This document shows positions 60,195-64,000 of a stretch of DNA of 64,000 nt, piece after piece. Origin of the DNA: Callipepla californica brunnescens (taxonomy: Eukaryota > Chordata > Aves > Galliformes > Odontophoridae); assembly GCA_023055505.1 (NCBI GenBank), contig JALIRH010000044.1, forward strand, positions 3,224,001 through 3,288,000, in the 5' to 3' direction. The position numbers were made by a program, and so were the translations under genes. Below the pieces are notes generated by a model. That model was not told where the DNA came from, ran no database searches, and worked only from the letters and a program-made list of their open reading frames with translations. The stretch's first letter is position 1, and each line of letters starts with the position of its first letter.

Positions 60195-60590
60195 GCACCG
60201 CAGGATCCTGCAGCACATCTGTGGCCTGGCGGTGTGTGCTGTGTGCCCAGCCCTGCGGAAGAGAGGAAACCGGCAGAGACAGGCAGCTGAGGGACAGGCG
60301 GGAGACAGGAACAAGGTCAGCACAAATGCAGGAACCCCGGCCTCGACCGCAGACAAAGGTAACTGAGCAAACAGCACTCAGCTCCCGGTGAGCAGGGTTT
60401 GTTGAGAGGGCTCCCAGCGGGAAGTGAGAGAGGCTGCAGGTCTGGCACCATGAAGGCCATCGAGGCGCAGCATTGTCGAGGGTGATCCAGAGCCCCAGAT
60501 TTTGGGCAGGGAGCCTGAGTCAGGCCTTGGGAACTGGCGACACTGACATCGGCACGTCTGGTCCTGAGGTCATTTAGATGCTCGTCATGG
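60195..60590. promoter_or_regulatory. CpG cluster with a candidate splice donor
   Basis: I count about 17 CpG in about 400 bases, against only a few per 400 bases in most of the window. Within it CAGACAAAG|GTAACT (GT at 60359-60360) resembles a plus-strand splice donor. A 163-codon plus-strand frame runs into that site (59900-60391) but shows no domain. A weak CpG-island promoter or noncoding first exon is possible; a locally GC-rich neutral stretch is the alternative. Confidence 0.3.
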
Positions 60591-62579
60591 GTCAAGCAGG
60601 CAAAAATAGGCTTTCCCTGAACTGGGCAATATGCCTCTCCTCTGCACCACCTCTGCTAAAAACAAACCACTTTTGGAGCGGAAAAACTGACATTTCCAGT
60701 AAAGCTGTGTACTTACGCTCCCTCACAGGCCAGCACGGGGCAGGGATTAACCCCCGTCCAGGCCAGGATGAAGCCCTTCACTTCTCATGGCTCATCAGCA
60801 GGTTACCAGAGCCTTTTGTGCTGCTTGGCCCGTAATCATGCAGGGCTGCGTTCACCTCAGGACCTGTTTCACAGAAGGGTGGGAAGTGCAGATAATCACT
60901 GAAGTCTGACAGTCATTTCACCTTCCACAGACTTGACTTACATGAAAAAAGCACCTATCAGAAAACAGTACATGGCCTTTCAAGTTCTCCTCCTTTGAAA
61001 AGCCCAGAAGGCTGGCAGAAAACCACTCATATGGGGATTTTGCTAAGAACGCTGTTTGAAATTAATAGAAAATTTTCATGAAAACTGTTTACTTTCTTTA
61101 GAAAAGTCTGGACTTTGGTCAAAAGTGAATAAATATCTAAGATGGAGAGGGAAGCTTATCCTTTCTCTACCAGCTGAGGAGATCTACCTGCAGTCTGGCT
61201 GTAGCCCAGCATCTCTGTAACAGTCCAGCAGGGAGGCAGCTGTGGGGTGGCATTGAGTACAGCCCCAGAAGGAGGTCACAGAGGATAAAGCTACCAGAAG
61301 GGTCCCTGGGCCACCAGCATGGCTCTGGGCGACTTCAGGAAAAGAAGCCAGCTCTGGCCCCGCATGGTGGTTGTTTCAAAATGATCTCTGGAGACGGGGA
61401 ATAATTGCCATAGTATCTATGGAAAATCAAAAGGGATCCTTCCTTCCTCTGTTTTGCTTTGTGGTAGGTAGAACATTTATGTCACTGGAACGTAATTACA
61501 GCAAGAGCAATGACATATCCTCTGCCTGCATGGTCTGGAGCAGCCACCTGAGGGCCAGAGCCCTGTGAAGACTCCACCACCCAGACACTCAGTCCCTCAA
61601 CACTTCCTTCCTTTCAGGCACTTTTATTGATGATGAACTGATTTCCTAATAATAAAACAATAAGACAGCTTGTATAGAGACATGGCCCATTCACCACAGG
61701 AGACCAAGATCTGCACCCTGTCATGCAATGAGAGGATGCTTTGCCCTGATTTTGTCAGTGTTAACACTCACAGAGAACACAACCTCAGCGCATCCCTCCC
61801 ACAGCATGGGCCAAGTCACAGCCAAAGCCCATCTGATGGCAGCTACCTACCATCATGTGGAGGAGTCATCCTCTGGTCTCTGACCTGTGGGCAGGGGACA
61901 AAGGATGCTGAAGGAGCTACAGGGACAAGAGGTGTCTGAATCTCCCAGGAGTCCCTGCAGGCAGAACCAGTATTCTGAGGAGCAAAGGCAAAGTGCTGGG
62001 AACATGTGATGACTTGCACTGGTCATGTAAGTCAAACTCTGTCAGTTTGGGAGCATTTTAAGGGTGGGCTGAGCTGAGATTTTGGCCACACTTTGTGTGT
62101 GTGGCAGAGCTCATCTGTAGTTTTCCACAAAACAGATTTGACTCTCTTTTATGAAAAAAAAATGTAGTTTTGGAGACCTGAAAGTGCTTTGCATATTTAT
62201 GTTAATTCTGATCTTACTGTCATTCAGAGAGAAGAAAAAATGCTACAAAAGGCATTTAGAAAAAAAAAAGAAACGCTCCTATTATTTCATTTTTGAACAA
62301 ACCGTTTTGGATTTTCAGCTCAAAATGACTTTTCATATTTGAAATCCCTGTAGGAATATCATGTCACCGTATTTTTATAATTGAAAAAGTATGATGTGTT
62401 GCACAAGGTCCCAGCAGACGTTCTGTTTCAGCCTCAAATGTTTTACCATTCACTTCTTTATTTTCAGACCTTTCTGAAGAGATAGTCTCTAATAGCTCCA
62501 AACACAAACTGCGCATTTTAAATGCTGAGACTTCCCTCTCTTTCACTCATCCTGCTCCATCCCCCTTGCAGCAAGCTGC
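60591..62579. other. Unique noncoding stretch, nothing recognised
   Basis: Between the two CpG clusters. Short frames only (89 codons or fewer), no named repeat, and an A-rich part at about 62152-62270. Confidence 0.55.
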
Positions 62580-63030
62580 TGGCATTGACGCACTGCGAAG
62601 TTTGCCTGCAGAGCAGGCTTTCCCTGTCCTGGCAGCATGCTGGCCACTTCTGAGCAGCGTTGGAGTTTGGAGTAACACGCAGCCCAGCACGAAGCGTGAT
62701 CTGCCAGAAAACAGAATCTGTTCGTTTCATACGAATTTTGGAAATGTCTCAGTTCCCCCCAGCTATTGCTTGAAAAGAACAAAAAGAAAGGTGGAGGTAG
62801 AGCTGGGGGCTACGGAGTAAACAGTTTGGAACTGAGCAAGGTTGGCTGGTGTGCGCGCTGTGACTCACAAGGGGAAGGATTTTTTTAATCCCTGGAGCCG
62901 TGCAGCAAGGACAGCTGTGCGGTCATCTTCCTGTGCCAAACAAAGGCGCAGCCCGCGGTTGCAGCCCCAACCCAGGGACAATGGGACGCAAACTGTCGCC
63001 CTGGCCCGCGGCACCCAACGATCCCACAGC
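62580..63030. promoter_or_regulatory. CpG-island-like cluster
   Basis: I count about 20 CpG in about 450 bases, densest at 62850-63020 with two CCCGCGG-type blocks and TGCGCGC. A consensus AP-1 site (TGACTCA) lies near 62861. It is the most CpG-rich part of the window and could be the promoter of a gene extending beyond the right edge or running leftward. An 83-codon Arg/Ser-rich plus-strand frame (62842-63093) has no recognisable domain and is probably not coding. Confidence 0.4.
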
Positions 63031-64000
63031 TGTGAGGCTGCTGTAACATTGGGGCTGGGCAAATCAAGCCCTGTCCCCTCTCTGGGGCTCTGAGAGATGC
63101 AGATCTCAGAGCCTATTTGGGGAAAATACCTTATCTCAACCCATTATTGCCTCTGCTTAATATAAACAGTGTTCCACTCTGTGCATTGAAAGTTTTCTTA
63201 AACCAAGGAAACCTGAAATAAATACCTCATTGTCTTGAGGACTTTATCACCGTGGTATGAAAGAAAACCAGCGTGTGACTGTTTTCCAGCAATAAACTTA
63301 TTTCAGTCTCAGGAAGGATAGTTTTGATTTATGAATTTATTGCTCTCACAGTCAGGTCTTCGCACTTGACCAAAGGAGCTGATGCACACTGTCAAGGGCC
63401 TGGCCTGGCCTGTGGTCTGCAAACACCATCTTTTTTTTTTCTTTTTTTTTTTTTTAAGTGAAAATTGGGTAGCTTTCCATGCATTTTTTTTTACTAGTAT
63501 TATTTTTTTTAACTCTAAAAGACCCAAGAGTTTTAAAGGGAGGAAAAAAAAAAAAAGCAAAACAAAAAGAAGATTCAACAACATCAGCAAGTTTCACTAG
63601 TTTTTTTCCAAATTGCTGCTGGCAAGGGAAATTAAATCTGTTCTTGCTAAAATCAAGCACTGTGTTTTTGAATGACATATGGTCATTACAAAAAATGCGC
63701 TTTGCTTCTTTTTTTTTTTTCTTCTTATAAAAAGTCTTTCAAAATTGACTGAATCTGAATGGAATGCTTTATTTCATTCAAAACTTTCATCTTTCATTTT
63801 TATTGTCTGGCTTGTGCTTTTGGAAGTGATGACGCACTCTGGGAACTGCAGCAGTGGGGGAGAGCTATACTTTCGCCATTCCCATCCCTCCCCTGTTCCT
63901 TCCCCATGGCTGAGCCCAGATTTTCAGCCCTGATCACGAGCATGTGCAGATGTGGGGCTCTGAGCCAGGACCCCAGTTTTGAGCAGCAGTCATCTGAGAT
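63031..64000. other. Unique noncoding end of window with T/A homopolymers
   Basis: It holds T-rich runs at about 63431-63455, A/T runs at 63485-63510, an A13 run near 63544 and T-rich sequence at 63711-63725. No exon or RNA gene recognised up to the window edge. Confidence 0.6.

Noticed and set aside
59900..60391. 163-codon plus-strand frame as a coding exon
   Set aside because: It overlaps other frames on both strands and has no domain. Its openness tracks the CpG cluster; only the splice-donor-like site near its end was kept as a finding.
63382..63730. 72- to 93-codon Phe/Lys-rich frames at the right end
   Set aside because: They are generated by T and A homopolymers on both strands.
1..64000. 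CRISPR arrays, insertion sequences, operons or phage modules
   Set aside because: No regularly spaced direct repeats, no tight gene clusters and no prokaryotic signals; the window is animal nuclear DNA.

Overview
The window looks like vertebrate nuclear DNA from a bird, in an intergenic or intronic region with no protein-coding gene I can recognise. The evidence is threefold. Ten or more scattered CR1 LINE fragments carry the typical avian 3' end (a 'TTGGACTAGATGATCTT' type block followed by ATTCTATG-like octamers). Recognisable interspersed repeats cover only roughly 6-8% of the window by eye, which is low, as in birds. There is no bacterial-style gene packing. One LTR-like block resembles galliform endogenous-retrovirus LTRs as I remember them, so a galliform is a guess, not a demonstration.

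Layout. 1-4660: unique sequence with homopolymers. 4661-5097: a short minus-strand CR1 remnant directly abutting a solo-LTR-like block that contains a TATA box. 5098-9716: unique, with a (GA)12 microsatellite. 9717-9990: minus-strand CR1. 13608-14150: plus-strand CR1. 14151-20386: unique. 20387-28159: three more CR1 3' ends, a MIR-like SINE, and one doubtful CR1 scrap. 28160-43189: long and mostly unique, holding an antisense MIR-like SINE and an unusual double fold-back. 43190-45209: the largest mobile element, a ~2 kb decayed CR1 with recognisable reverse-transcriptase remains. 45210-54736: unique, with one more CR1. 54737-56776: a cluster of old repeats (MIR head, CR1, MIR-type tail, CR1). 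56777-64000: unique and the most CpG-rich part, with two CpG clusters (about 60195-60590 and 62580-63030), which are the best candidates for promoter or 5'-exon activity.

Reading frames. The longest anonymous frames (217, 211, 163 and 160 codons) show no domain I recognise. They lie in GC-rich or pyrimidine-rich sequence that is open in several frames, so I do not call them genes. The only reading frame assigned to a known protein family is the dead CR1 ORF2 remnant.

I found no clear new biological system. The items most worth checking are the two CpG clusters, the overlapping perfect inverted repeats at 34706-34746, clusters of developmental-type transcription-factor motifs (24407-24449, 45946-46242, 36740-36930), and the ancient MIR-like SINEs still recognisable here. 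All repeat assignments come from reading the sequence and from memory of consensus patterns; no database search was run.
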